64,000 nucleotides of DNA from contig NZ_CP108414.1 in the NCBI RefSeq assembly GCF_035978755.1, positions 3,534,001 through 3,598,000 of the forward strand, written 5' to 3'. Below the pieces are notes generated by a model, which was not told where the DNA came from, ran no database searches, and saw only the letters and a list, made by a program, of their open reading frames with translations. The stretch comes from Streptomyces sp. NBC_01298. Its GTDB lineage: Bacteria > Actinomycetota > Actinomycetes > Streptomycetales > Streptomycetaceae. Of the stretch, positions 43,795 to 52,312 are shown piece by piece. Numbering within the stretch: the stretch's first letter is position 1; the number at the start of each line of letters is the position of its first letter. A program made the translations under genes and the position numbers.

Positions 43795-45492
43795 GTGAAC
43801 CGCATACGCTCCCTCGCCGTCCCGCTCGCCGTGACCCTCGCCGCCGGCGGGCTCACAGCCCTGGCCGCCGGCACCGCCCAGGCCGCCGACGTCAACGTCG
43901 TCCGCAACGGCGGCTTCGAGTCCGGCCTCGCCAACTGGACCTGTACCTCCGGCAGCGGCGCCGTCGTCTCCTCCCCCGTCTTCGCGGGGGCCGGCGCCCT
44001 CAAGGCCACCCCCTCGGGCCAGGACAACGCCCGGTGCAGCCAGGTCGTCACCGTCAAGCCGAGCTCGACCTACACGCTCAGCGAGCAGGTCAACGGCTCG
44101 TACGTGTACCTCGGCGCGACCGGGACCGGCACCCAGGACGTCTCCACCTGGACCCCCGGCACCGGCGGCGGCTTCCAGAAGCTGTCCACCACCTTCACCA
44201 CCGGCCCGAGCACCACCCAGGTCACCGTCTACACCCACGGCTGGTACGGCCAGCCGGGCTTCGTGGTCGACGAGTTCAGCGTCTTCGGCCCCGACGGCGG
44301 AGGCGGCACCGACCCCTCGCCGACCATTCCCGGCGCACCGTCCGGCAGCGCCGTTTCCGGCCAGAGCTCCAGCGGGCTCACCCTTTCGTGGAACACCGTC
44401 AGCGGGGCCGCCGGGTATTACGTGTATCAGGACGGCGTCCGCGTCCAGACCGTGACCTCGGGCACCTCCGCGCAGATCACCGGGCTCGCCGCGTCGACCA
44501 CGTACTCCTTCCAGGTGAGCGCGTACAACGCGGCCGGCGAGGGCGTGAAGGGCGCGGCCGTCCCCGGCACCACCACGAGCGGCGGGGGCGGCAACCCGAA
44601 CCCCTCGGTGCCCAAGCACGCGGTGACGGGCTACTGGCAGAACTTCAACAACGGCGCGACCGTCCAGAAGATCTCCGACGTCTCCGCGCAGTACGACATC
44701 ATCGCCGTCTCCTTCGCCGACGCCACGAGCACGCCCGGCGGCATCACCTTCAACCTCGACTCGGCCGGCCTGGGCGGCTACACGGTCCCCCAGTTCAAGG
44801 CGGACATCGCCGCGAAGAAGGCGGCCGGCAAGTCCGTCATCCTCTCCATCGGCGGCGAGAAGGGCACGATCTCGGTCAACGACGGGACGTCCGCGACCAA
44901 CCTCGCGAACTCCGCGTACGCCCTGATGCAGGAGTACGGCTTCACCGGGATCGACATCGACCTGGAGAACGGCCTGAACCCGACCTACATGACCCAGGCG
45001 CTGCGCGCCCTGGCCGCGAAGGCCGGCCCCTCGCTCGTCCTCACCATGGCCCCGCAGACCATCGACATGCAGTCGACGCAGGGCGGCTACTTCAAGACGG
45101 CTCTCGCGGTGAAGGACATCCTGACCGTCGTCAACATGCAGTACTACAACAGCGGCGCGATGCTCGGCTGCGACGGCAAGGTCTACTCCCAGGGCTCGGT
45201 GGACTTCCTCACCGCGCTGGCCTGCATCCAGCTGGAGGGCGGGCTCGACGCCTCGCAGGTCGGCATCGGGGTCCCGGCCTCCCCCAGCGGCGCGGGCAGC
45301 GGCTACGTCTCGCCGACCATCGTGAACAACGCGCTGGACTGCCTCGCCCGGGGCACGAGCTGCGGCACCTTCAAGCCCTCGAAGACCTACCCGGGTCTGC
45401 GCGGCGCGATGACCTGGTCGACCAACTGGGACGCCAAAGCGGGTAGCGCTTGGTCCAACGCGGTGGGTCCCAAGGTCCACGGCCTGCCGTAG
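43795..45492 (+). CDS. Secreted chitinase, CBM-FnIII-GH18
   Basis: A 565-residue protein from GTG 43795. Domains in order: Sec signal peptide (to TAQAAD, about 29); a beta-sandwich carbohydrate-binding module (VVRNGGFESGLANWTC, residues about 30-170); a fibronectin type III domain (PGAPSGSAVSGQSSSGLTLS, about 180-265); and a GH18 barrel with the catalytic FTGIDIDLENG (DxDxE), SIGGEKG, and MQYYNSG. It hydrolyses chitin to N-acetylglucosamine oligomers outside the cell. The DasR-like site upstream suggests derepression by glucosamine-6-phosphate, the usual Streptomyces control. Confidence 0.96.
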   Translation: MNRIRSLAVPLAVTLAAGGLTALAAGTAQAADVNVVRNGGFESGLANWTCTSGSGAVVSSPVFAGAGALKATPSGQDNARCSQVVTVKPSSTYTLSEQVNGSYVYLGATGTGTQDVSTWTPGTGGGFQKLSTTFTTGPSTTQVTVYTHGWYGQPGFVVDEFSVFGPDGGGGTDPSPTIPGAPSGSAVSGQSSSGLTLSWNTVSGAAGYYVYQDGVRVQTVTSGTSAQITGLAASTTYSFQVSAYNAAGEGVKGAAVPGTTTSGGGGNPNPSVPKHAVTGYWQNFNNGATVQKISDVSAQYDIIAVSFADATSTPGGITFNLDSAGLGGYTVPQFKADIAAKKAAGKSVILSIGGEKGTISVNDGTSATNLANSAYALMQEYGFTGIDIDLENGLNPTYMTQALRALAAKAGPSLVLTMAPQTIDMQSTQGGYFKTALAVKDILTVVNMQYYNSGAMLGCDGKVYSQGSVDFLTALACIQLEGGLDASQVGIGVPASPSGAGSGYVSPTIVNNALDCLARGTSCGTFKPSKTYPGLRGAMTWSTNWDAKAGSAWSNAVGPKVHGLP

Positions 45493-45603
45493 CAGGTAGG
45501 TGTGTGGGGATGGCTGGTTTGAGGTTCTTGACCCGGACATGCCACGAGAGCACGCTGTGCGCGTCCGCACGGCTACCCCCACACTCCCACCCAGGAGAAA
45601 CGC

Positions 45604-46941
45604 ATGCGGCTCCACCACCGCCGAAGGGCCGCCGTCACGGCGGCCCTTCTCGCGCTCGCGCTCGGCGCACCCGCCTACGGCCTGAGCGCGACGGCCGCCC
45701 CGCCGCCCACCCCCTCGACCGCCACCCAGGACGAGGCGATCGTCCAGTACGAGATCCAGGGCCCGGCCACCGCGGTCGAGCGCACCGCCCTGCTCCGTAC
45801 CGGCGCCTCCATCGACGAGGTGGACACGCGCTCGGTCGTCGTCAGCGCCGACACCATGCAGGCCACCAAGCTGCGCGCCCTCGGCTACAAGCTGACCGCG
45901 CTGCCCGGGCCGCCGGACCGCCGGGACGAGCGCGACATCGCCGCCGGGATCAACGATTTCCCGTCGAAGGACGCGCTCTACCACAACTACGCCGAGGCGA
46001 GCGCGGAGATCGACCAGCGCATCGCCCAGTACCCCGCGCTCATGAGCAAGCGGGTCATCGGCAAGTCCTACCAGGGCCGGGACCTCGTCGCGATCAAGAT
46101 CAGCGACAACGTCGCGACCGACGAGGCCGAGCCCGAGGTGCTCTTCACCGCGCACCAGCACGCCCGTGAGCACCTGACCGTCGAGATGGCCCTGTACCTG
46201 CTCAAGGAGTTCGGCTCCAAGTACGGGACGGACTCGCGCGTCACCAACATGGTCAACGGCCGCGAGATCTGGATCATCCCGGACCTCAACCCGGACGGCG
46301 GCGAGTACGACATCGCCTCCGGCTCCTACCGCTCCTGGCGCAAGAACCGGCAGCCCAACGCCGGCTCCTCCTACGTCGGCACGGACGAGAACCGCAACTG
46401 GAACTACAAGTGGGGCTGCTGCGGCGGCTCCAGCAGCAGCAAGAGCTCCGAGACCTACCGGGGCGCGGCCGCCGAGTCGGCGCCCGAGGTGAAGGTGGTC
46501 TCGGACTTCGTGCGCAGCCGGGTGGTCGGCGGCAAGCAGCAGATCACGGCCGCCATCGACTTCCACACGTACAGCGAGCTCGTGCTGTGGCCGTTCGGGT
46601 GGACGTACAACGACACCGCGCCCGGACTGACCGCGGACGACCTGGCCGTGTACAAGAAGATCGGCACCAGCATGGCGGCCAGCAACGGCTACACGCCGGA
46701 GCAGTCGAGCGACCTGTACATCACGGACGGGACCATCGACGACTGGCTGTGGGGCAACCAGAAGATCTTCGCCTACACCTTCGAGATGTACCCGACGGAC
46801 TCGGGCAGCAGCGGCTTCTACCCGCCCGACGAGGTCATCGACCGCGAGACCGCGCGCAACAAGGACGCGGTGCTGCAGCTCCTGGAGAACGCGGACTGCA
46901 TGTACCGGTCGATCGGCAAGCAGGCGCAGTACTGCCCGTAG
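45604..46941 (+). CDS. Secreted M14 zinc carboxypeptidase
   Basis: A 445-residue protein from ATG 45604. The signal peptide ([20 protein letters not shown]) is followed by a pro-region to about residue 118. The M14 catalytic domain has zinc ligands in [20 protein letters not shown] (HxxE) and His of [15 protein letters not shown]. Substrate-binding [10 protein letters not shown] and catalytic Glu of YTFEMYP are present. It removes C-terminal amino acids from extracellular peptides. The insert [16 protein letters not shown] is typical of Streptomyces members. It follows the chitinase by 111 bases, but co-regulation is unproven. Confidence 0.95.
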   Translation: MRLHHRRRAAVTAALLALALGAPAYGLSATAAPPPTPSTATQDEAIVQYEIQGPATAVERTALLRTGASIDEVDTRSVVVSADTMQATKLRALGYKLTALPGPPDRRDERDIAAGINDFPSKDALYHNYAEASAEIDQRIAQYPALMSKRVIGKSYQGRDLVAIKISDNVATDEAEPEVLFTAHQHAREHLTVEMALYLLKEFGSKYGTDSRVTNMVNGREIWIIPDLNPDGGEYDIASGSYRSWRKNRQPNAGSSYVGTDENRNWNYKWGCCGGSSSSKSSETYRGAAAESAPEVKVVSDFVRSRVVGGKQQITAAIDFHTYSELVLWPFGWTYNDTAPGLTADDLAVYKKIGTSMAASNGYTPEQSSDLYITDGTIDDWLWGNQKIFAYTFEMYPTDSGSSGFYPPDEVIDRETARNKDAVLQLLENADCMYRSIGKQAQYCP

Positions 46942-46971
46942 TGCTCGCGGCGCCGGTCGTCGTGTGAACCG

Positions 46972-47000
46972 GGGGCGCCCCACCGCCAGGGGGGCGCCCC
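46972..47000. terminator. Terminator between convergent carboxypeptidase and DoxX genes
   Basis: Two copies of GGGGCGCCCC (46972-46981, 46991-47000), each self-palindromic, form a 10-bp stem with a 9-base loop followed by TTCG. Confidence 0.75.
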
Positions 47001-47034
47001 TTCGCCGTCCGCGCCCGAACGTCCGCGCCCGCCG

Positions 47035-47397
47035 TCAGAGGCGGGCCGCCGCCAGCCAGGTGGTCACGGCGGCGGCGAGCAGGAGCGTGATGTTCAGGGC
47101 GATCCGGCGGTCCCCGCGGGCCAGGTGGACCACGGTCGCACCGATCTGAAGGAGGACGAATCCCCCGGCCGCGGCCGGGGCGAGCCAGGGCGCGATGCCC
47201 GTCAGCGGCGGGAGGACCAGGCCGGCGGCGCCGAGCACCTCGACCGCCCCGATGGCCCGGACGGCCGGCATGGGCGTGTCGTCCACCCAGGCCATCATCG
47301 GGCGGAGCTCCTCGCGGCCGCGGACCAGCTTCACCCCGCCCGCGTAGAGGTAGAAGAGGGCCAGCAGGCCCGCGGTGATCCAGAAGGCGACGTTCAT
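47035..47397 (-). CDS. DoxX-like small membrane protein
   Basis: A 120-residue protein from ATG 47397. Four TM helices are seen: FWITAGLLALFYLYAGGVKL, then residues about 48-66 (AIGAVEVLGAAGLVLP), 70-92 and 100-118. The DoxX-like signature LYAGGVKLVRGREELRPMMA, then IGAVEVLGAAGLVLPPLTGI, is clear. Members are linked to redox or quinone homeostasis at the membrane, without a proven reaction. It diverges from a LysR gene across an 81-bp region holding a GATACC inverted repeat, and is its likely target. Confidence 0.9.
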   Translation of the reverse strand: MNVAFWITAGLLALFYLYAGGVKLVRGREELRPMMAWVDDTPMPAVRAIGAVEVLGAAGLVLPPLTGIAPWLAPAAAGGFVLLQIGATVVHLARGDRRIALNITLLLAAAVTTWLAAARL

Positions 47398-47453
47398 GGG
47401 TCCCATTGCACGGCCAGGGCGCCGCGCCCGTCCAAGACCTGTTCCGCGGCCTC

Positions 47454-47470
47454 GATACCGTACGGGTATC
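47454..47470. promoter_or_regulatory. LysR-type operator between doxX and lysR
   Basis: GATACC-N5-GGTATC, a perfect 6-bp inverted repeat that includes the T-N11-A LysR box, located 8 bases before the LysR start and 57 before DoxX. Confidence 0.65.
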
Positions 47471-47478
47471 GTCGCCGC

Positions 47479-48342
47479 ATGGAGCTCCGTACCCTGCGCT
47501 ACTTCGTGGCCGTCGCCGAGGAACTCCACTTCGGACGGGCCGCCGCCCGGCTGCACATGAGCCAGCCGCCGCTGAGCCGGGCGATCAAGCAGCTGGAGAC
47601 CGAGGCCGGGGCCGCGCTCCTCCTCCGCTCCTCCGCCGGGGTCTCCCTCACCGAGGTCGGGGCCGTGCTGCTCGACGAGGCGCGCGCCCTCCTGGACCAC
47701 GCCGAGCGGGTGCGCTCGCGCGTGGCCGCGGCGGCCGGCCCCGCGAGCATCACCGTCGGGATCCTCGGGGACAGCGCCTCTCCCGACGTGATCCGGCTGG
47801 CGGACGCCTACCGCCGGCGGCATCCGGGCGCCGAGGTGCGGATCCGCGAGGCCGATCTGACCGACCCCACCTGCGGGCTCGGCACCGGACTGGTCGACGT
47901 CGCCCTGACCCGCGCGCCGTTCGACGCGGCCGGCCTGACCGTACGCGTCCTGCGCGCCGACCCGGTCGGGGCGCTGCTGCGCGCCGACGATCCGCTGGCC
48001 GGGCGGGACCGCCTGGAGCTGGCGGACCTGGCCGACCGGCGCTGGTTCCGGTTCCCGGAGGGCACCGACGCCGCCTGGCAGTCGTACTGGAGCGGCGGCG
48101 CAGTCCGGGAGGGACCGCAGGTGCGCGCCGTGCAGGAATGCCGGCAGGCCGTCCTGTGGAACGGCACGGTCGGCATGACCCTCCTGGACCACGATCCCGG
48201 GGCGGGCCTGACCGTGGTGCCGCTGTCGGACATGGAGCCGAGCCGCGCGGTGGTGGCGTGGCGGGCGGGCGACCCGAGCCCGCTGGTCCGCTCGTTCGTC
48301 GCTCTCGCGACCGACGGCCGGTCCTCCGGGGGGACGACCTAG
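47479..48342 (+). CDS. LysR family regulator
   Basis: A 287-residue regulator from ATG 47479. The N-terminal winged helix is LRYFVAVAEELHFGRAAARL, then MSQPPLSRAIKQLE, then TEAGAALLLRSSAGVSLTEV. The effector domain (about 90-287) is a periplasmic-binding-like fold, with ITVGILGDSA and LLRADDPLAGRDRLELADLA. It presumably controls the divergent DoxX gene and itself through the GATACC repeat. Its 3' end overlaps the convergent kinase gene by 4 bases. Confidence 0.93.
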   Translation: MELRTLRYFVAVAEELHFGRAAARLHMSQPPLSRAIKQLETEAGAALLLRSSAGVSLTEVGAVLLDEARALLDHAERVRSRVAAAAGPASITVGILGDSASPDVIRLADAYRRRHPGAEVRIREADLTDPTCGLGTGLVDVALTRAPFDAAGLTVRVLRADPVGALLRADDPLAGRDRLELADLADRRWFRFPEGTDAAWQSYWSGGAVREGPQVRAVQECRQAVLWNGTVGMTLLDHDPGAGLTVVPLSDMEPSRAVVAWRAGDPSPLVRSFVALATDGRSSGGTT

Positions 48343-50204
48343 TCGTCCTTCTTCGCTTCCTCCGCGTTGCGCCAGATCGTGAGGTCGAGGGTGATGTACT
48401 GGCTGGACTCCTTGGCCCCCGCCTTGCCGCGGTAGGTCGCCACCGCGATGTGCCCGGCGTCGCTCAGGACGCAGACCTCGGACCCGACCGTGAGCTGGTC
48501 GAGGGTGATCTTCTCGGTGAAGCGGGTCACCGCGCGGCAGGTCGCCAGCGAGCCCTTCTCCGAGTTGTTCAGCAGGACCAGCTTTCCGTTGTCGGTGCCG
48601 AACTCGTCCTTGCCGAAGGTCGTGTCCCGGTAGTAGAAGAGGTCGCCCTTCCCGTAGTGCACGCCCGAGCCCTCCGGGTCCTCCGCCGGACGCGGCGGAT
48701 TGTCCGCGAGCATCAGCTGGTGGGACCCGGGCATGTCGATGCCCTTGTACGAGACCGGCTGCGGGTCGACGGGCTTCTGGGCCTTGCCCGGGGAGGCGCT
48801 GGTACCCCCCGTGCCGCCGGGTGAGCCGGCCGCGCCGTTCCCCTTGTCGCCGTCCGGCAGCAGGGAGCCGAGGACGGCGAGCCCGATGACGGCGCCCACG
48901 ACGGACAGGGTGACGATCAGCCCGGTCCGCTTGGGCTTGGTCGGGGCGGGCCGGTACCCGGGCTGCCCCCAGCCGGGCTGCGCGTAGGTGGGCTGGCTGA
49001 ACGTGGGCTGGCTGTACGTCGGCTGCGGGCGCGGCGGCTGCGGGTACGTGGGCTGCGCGTACGAAGGCTGCGCGTACGCGGGCTGCTGCCGCGGGGGCTG
49101 CGCGTACGGCTGCGGCGTCCCGTAGCCGGTCGGCACGGTCCCCTGTCCGGGCCGTGCCGGGGCGGCCTGCGTCGGCGCGGCGTGCGCGGGCGCCGCGGTG
49201 GGCGCCGGAGGCGCGCTCGGCGTCGGCGGCTGCGCGGAGAGCTCCGTCGGGACGGGCGTGGCCGGCTTCGGCGGCGGGGTGGGGGCCGGGGCGGGCAGCA
49301 GGTGCACCCGCTCGGTGATGGAACCGGCGACGGCGCGCGGCAGCCAGTCCTCGCCCTGGCGCAGCGGCTCGGTGCCCGCGGCTTCGTTGCACAGCGCGAT
49401 GACCTCGGTCAGCGCGGGGCGGTGGGCCGGGTCGCGGCTGAGGCAACGGGTCACCAGCGGCCGCAGCTCCTCGGGCAGTCCGCTGAGATCGGGGTCCTCG
49501 TGCACGATCCGGTAGAGCACCGCGTGCGAGGGCCCGTCGCCGTAGACGGAGGACCCGATGGCCGCGAAGGCGGCGATCTGGCCGAGGGCGAAGACGTCGG
49601 TGGCCGGGGTGATCGTGCCCGTCGACGCCTGTTCGGGCGCCATGAACGCCGGGGTGCCGATGCTGACGCCCGTATTGGTCAGGGCGGTGCTGTCGGCCGC
49701 GCGGGCGATGCCGAAGTCGATGACGCGCGGGCCGTCGGAGGCGAGGAGGACGTTGGCGGGCTTCAGGTCCCGGTGGACGATGCCCGCGCCGTGGATGACG
49801 GTCAGGGCCTCGGCGACCCCGACGGCCAGCAGCAGGACGCTGCGCGGCGGCAGCGCGCCGTGGTGGGCCACCGCGTGCGCGAGGGAGGGGCCGGGCACGT
49901 AGGCCGTGGCCAGCCAGGGCTGGGAGCCCTCGGTGTCCGAGTCGATGACCGGGGCGGTGTAGAGCCCCTGGACCCGCTCCGCGGACCGCACCTCCTGCTG
50001 GAACCGCCGCCGGAACTCGGGGTCTTCGCTGAACTCGGACCGGATGACCTTGATGGCGATCGGCCGGCCGCCCGGCGTGTACGAGAGGTACACCTTGCCC
50101 ATGCCGCCGGCGCCGAGCACCGCCGCGAGCCGGTAGCCGCCCACGATCTCCGGGTCGTCCGCCTTGAGCGGTTGGAAGATGCCTGCCGAAGGTGCGCTGC
50201 TCAT
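48339..50204 (-). CDS. Transmembrane Ser/Thr protein kinase (PknB-like, no PASTA)
   Basis: A 621-residue protein from ATG 50204. Kinase domain (about 20-280): LGAGGMGKVYLSYT (glycine loop), AIKVIRSEF (Lys), IVHRDLKPANVLL (catalytic loop), VIDFGIARAADS (DFG), GTPAFMAPEQAS. A Pro/Ala/Gln juxtamembrane region carries repeated QPxY units (QPSYAQPTYPQ...). One TM helix follows (GLIVTLSVVGAVIGLAVLGS, about residue 430). The external C-terminal 170 residues contain no PASTA repeats and no family I can name. It phosphorylates intracellular targets in response to an unknown external signal. Confidence 0.94.
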   Translation of the reverse strand: MSSAPSAGIFQPLKADDPEIVGGYRLAAVLGAGGMGKVYLSYTPGGRPIAIKVIRSEFSEDPEFRRRFQQEVRSAERVQGLYTAPVIDSDTEGSQPWLATAYVPGPSLAHAVAHHGALPPRSVLLLAVGVAEALTVIHGAGIVHRDLKPANVLLASDGPRVIDFGIARAADSTALTNTGVSIGTPAFMAPEQASTGTITPATDVFALGQIAAFAAIGSSVYGDGPSHAVLYRIVHEDPDLSGLPEELRPLVTRCLSRDPAHRPALTEVIALCNEAAGTEPLRQGEDWLPRAVAGSITERVHLLPAPAPTPPPKPATPVPTELSAQPPTPSAPPAPTAAPAHAAPTQAAPARPGQGTVPTGYGTPQPYAQPPRQQPAYAQPSYAQPTYPQPPRPQPTYSQPTFSQPTYAQPGWGQPGYRPAPTKPKRTGLIVTLSVVGAVIGLAVLGSLLPDGDKGNGAAGSPGGTGGTSASPGKAQKPVDPQPVSYKGIDMPGSHQLMLADNPPRPAEDPEGSGVHYGKGDLFYYRDTTFGKDEFGTDNGKLVLLNNSEKGSLATCRAVTRFTEKITLDQLTVGSEVCVLSDAGHIAVATYRGKAGAKESSQYITLDLTIWRNAEEAKKDD

Positions 50205-50310
50205 GAGGACCCATCCCTGCCTAACGGCGTTCCGGCCCCCGCCGGCGCCCCGAAGTCACCCGTGAGGGTACCCAATGCCCGGGTCGCCGAGGGGAGTCGG
50301 TCCGGGCCCG

Positions 50311-50805
50311 TCAGCCGTGGAAGGTGACGTACCCGTTGCCGTCGCGGTCGGAACCGCTCTTGGTGTAGGCGTGGGAGTCCGCGGTCGCCCCGGACGGGGT
50401 CTTCAGGTAGACCGTGTCCCGGTCGTTGTTCCAGATGAAGTTGCAGCTGCCGCGGTAGGCCACGTTGTACGCGTCCGACTCGGTGCCGTAACCCCCGCGC
50501 AGCTTCACGAAGTCACCGGGCTGCAGGTAGTGGTTGGTGGTGAAGGTGAAGCTGTTGCCGGTGGCGTCCTTGACGACGTAGCCCTTGAGGTTGACCGTCG
50601 CCGTGGTGGAGTAGTTCTTGATCGTCAGGTACTCGTCACGGGTGTTGCCCGTGGAGCAGCTGTTGGAGTCCGAGCCGGGGGCGTCGTACTGGACTCCGCG
50701 GATCTTCAGGGCCGAGCCGGATTCGGTCGCCTGGGCCGGGGTGACGGCGAGGACGGCCAGGGCGCCGGTGGCGACGGCCGCGGCTATGACGGAGCGCTTG
50801 CGCAA
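50311..50805 (-). CDS. Secreted lamin-tail-domain protein
   Basis: A 164-residue protein. TTG 50805 is chosen because GGGGGGAA precedes it and the signal (RKRSVIAAAVATGALAVLAV, cleavage near AQATE) begins there; GTG 50820 is an alternative. The lamin-tail/LTD fold is shown by LKIRGVQYDAPGSDSNSCST, NTRDEYLTIKNYSTTATVNL, KGYVVKDATGNSFTFT, LQPGDFVKLRGGYG and DTVYLKTPSG. LTDs are Ig-like adhesion or binding modules. Here the whole mature protein is one domain. A 12-bp inverted repeat lies upstream. Confidence 0.88.
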   Translation of the reverse strand: MRKRSVIAAAVATGALAVLAVTPAQATESGSALKIRGVQYDAPGSDSNSCSTGNTRDEYLTIKNYSTTATVNLKGYVVKDATGNSFTFTTNHYLQPGDFVKLRGGYGTESDAYNVAYRGSCNFIWNNDRDTVYLKTPSGATADSHAYTKSGSDRDGNGYVTFHG

Positions 50806-50821
50806 GAGAGTTCCCCCCACA

Positions 50822-50885
50822 TTGTGTGTATAAAGCGCGCTCAAGATACACAGAACGTGGAAGGTTCTCGCCGTTATGCACACAA
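50822..50885. promoter_or_regulatory. Spaced inverted repeat upstream of the lamin-tail gene
   Basis: TTGTGTGTATAA (50822-50833) and TTATGCACACAA (50874-50885) are inverse copies at 11 of 12 bases with 40 bases between them. This is a relatively AT-rich island and a candidate operator pair or promoter control region. Confidence 0.45.
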
Positions 50886-50937
50886 CGTGAGACGTACGCC
50901 CCGGTACGCCAACTCCCTTGCGCGGTAAGGCCGGGGC

Positions 50938-51351
50938 TCAGGCGTCGAGCACCGCGAGGGCGTCGATCTCGATCAGCAGGTCGCCGGGGAGGCCCACGTA
51001 CACCGTGGTGCGGGCGGAGGGGACCGCCTTCAGGTTCTGCTCCTCGAAGTAGGCGTTGTAGATCTCGTTCATCTCTCCGAAGTGCGTGGTGTCCGTGAGG
51101 TAGACGCGCAGCATCATCACGTCGTCCCACGTGGCGCCGCCCGCCTCCAGTACGGAGCGGACGTTCTCCAGCGTCTGGAAGGTCTGCTCGCGCAGGGTGG
51201 GGCCGGCCGGCGTGGGCTCCTGGCCGTCCACGTGCGGGAGGAAGCCGACCTGGCCGGCGACCTGGAGGATGTTGCCCTTGCGGACGCCGTGCGAGAACTT
51301 CGCGGGCGGGTCGGTGTGGGTGGCGGGGACGATCGCGATCTTGTCGGTCAT
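50938..51351 (-). CDS. ridA: RidA family 2-iminobutanoate/2-iminopropanoate deaminase
   Basis: A 137-residue protein from ATG 51351. The family pattern is FSHGVRKGNILQVAGQVGF, then REQTFQTLENVRSVLEAGGA, then WDDVMMLRVYLTD, and PSARTTVYVGLPGDLLIEID with the conserved Arg that binds imine or carboxylate. RidA hydrolyses reactive enamines and imines made by PLP enzymes. The start overlaps the IclR stop by 4 bases. The divergent operon encodes a PLP deaminase whose product would be exactly such an intermediate. Confidence 0.93.
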   Translation of the reverse strand: MTDKIAIVPATHTDPPAKFSHGVRKGNILQVAGQVGFLPHVDGQEPTPAGPTLREQTFQTLENVRSVLEAGGATWDDVMMLRVYLTDTTHFGEMNEIYNAYFEEQNLKAVPSARTTVYVGLPGDLLIEIDALAVLDA

Positions 51352-52121
51352 GGCCTGTCTTCTTCCTGTTCCTGTACGGGGCCCGAGCCTGAGTACTCGC
51401 GGCCGATGGCGTCGGCGGTCTGCCGTACGAGCGGGAGGAGTTCGAGCAGCCCCACGACGGAGAGGACCACGCCGGGGGCGGAGACGGACATCGCGGCGAC
51501 CACGCGGCCGTCGGGTCCGCGGACGGGGGCGGCGAGGCAGTTCAGGGACTCCTCGTGGCCCCCGATGTCGGTGGCCCACCCCTGGGCGCGCACGAGGTCG
51601 AGCTCGCGCAGGTACGCGTCGGCGTCGGGGGTGGAGCGGGGGGTGTAGGCCGGGTACTCGATGCGCGCGGCCAGGGCCCGGCGCTCCACCTCCGGCAGGT
51701 CGGCGATCAGCAGCTTCGCGACGGCGGCGACGGTGAGGGGGACGGGGCGGCCGATGCGCGAGTACATCCGGACCGCGTAGCGGCTGTCGACCTTGTCCAC
51801 GTAGACGACCTCGTCGTCCTGGTGGAGGGCGAGGTGCACGGTGTGCCCGGTGGTCCGGTTCAGTTCCAGCAGGTGGGGGTGGGCGATCTCGCGCACGTCG
51901 AGGTTCTCGATGGACTCGGAGGCCAGCGCGAAGAGGGAGGCCCCGAGCCGGTAGCGCCCGTCGCCCTGCCGGTAGACGAAGCCGTGTTCCTGAAGGGTCC
52001 GCAGCAGCCGCAGGGCCGTGCTCTTGTGCACGTCGAGCACCTCGGCGACCTCGCCGAGCCCGGCCGGGCCCTTGGCCAGGGCAGGCAGGATCCGGAGCGC
52101 CCGCTCCACCGACTGGCTCAC
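51348..52121 (-). CDS. IclR family regulator of the D-amino-acid module
   Basis: A 257-residue regulator from GTG 52121 (GTG 52130 also possible). The winged helix is at residues about 3-62 (SVERALRILPALAKGPAGLG, VHKSTALRLLRTLQEHGFVY, RQGDGRYRLG). The C-terminal GAF-like effector domain contains LNRTTGHTVHLALHQDDEVV and GGHEESLNCLAAPVRGPDG. It is co-transcribed with ridA and diverges from the deaminase/deacylase operon. The GCAAC repeats between them are its probable operator. Confidence 0.93.
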   Translation of the reverse strand: MSQSVERALRILPALAKGPAGLGEVAEVLDVHKSTALRLLRTLQEHGFVYRQGDGRYRLGASLFALASESIENLDVREIAHPHLLELNRTTGHTVHLALHQDDEVVYVDKVDSRYAVRMYSRIGRPVPLTVAAVAKLLIADLPEVERRALAARIEYPAYTPRSTPDADAYLRELDLVRAQGWATDIGGHEESLNCLAAPVRGPDGRVVAAMSVSAPGVVLSVVGLLELLPLVRQTADAIGREYSGSGPVQEQEEDRP

Positions 52122-52154
52122 GCCGTGCACCTCCGTACGGAACCGGGACCGGGG

Positions 52155-52210
52155 CCTCGACCGGGACTCGGACCGGGGCCGGGATCGGGACCTCGACCGG
52201 GACTCGGACC
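52155..52210. repeat. Tandem 36-bp repeat in the IclR leader
   Basis: Two exact copies of CCTCGACCGGGACTCGGACC at 52155-52174 and 52191-52210, embedded in GGGACC-type hexamer repeats that start at about 52143. They lie between the IclR start and the operator. Confidence 0.75.
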
Positions 52211-52258
52211 CGTTGACCCGTCGTCACCCGGGATGTTAGACAGCATGCAGCGATACAC

Positions 52259-52285
52259 GCAACGACTGTTGCACTGTACGCAACA
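52259..52285. promoter_or_regulatory. Candidate IclR operator
   Basis: Overlapping dyads GCAAC-N4-GTTGC (52259-52272) and TGTTGC-N7-GCAACA (52267-52285), both with perfect arms, about 30 bases before the deaminase start. Confidence 0.65.
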
Positions 52286-52312
52286 ACCGCCATGCCCGGG
52301 AGGCCCACACAC

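Noticed and set aside
48950..49150. Repeat cluster within the kinase gene
   Set aside because: It encodes QPxY residues in frame, so it is a protein repeat and not a DNA element.
47035..50214. Single 1059-codon leftward frame
   Set aside because: Only its last 120 codons (DoxX) are real. The rest is antisense to LysR and out of frame with the kinase.
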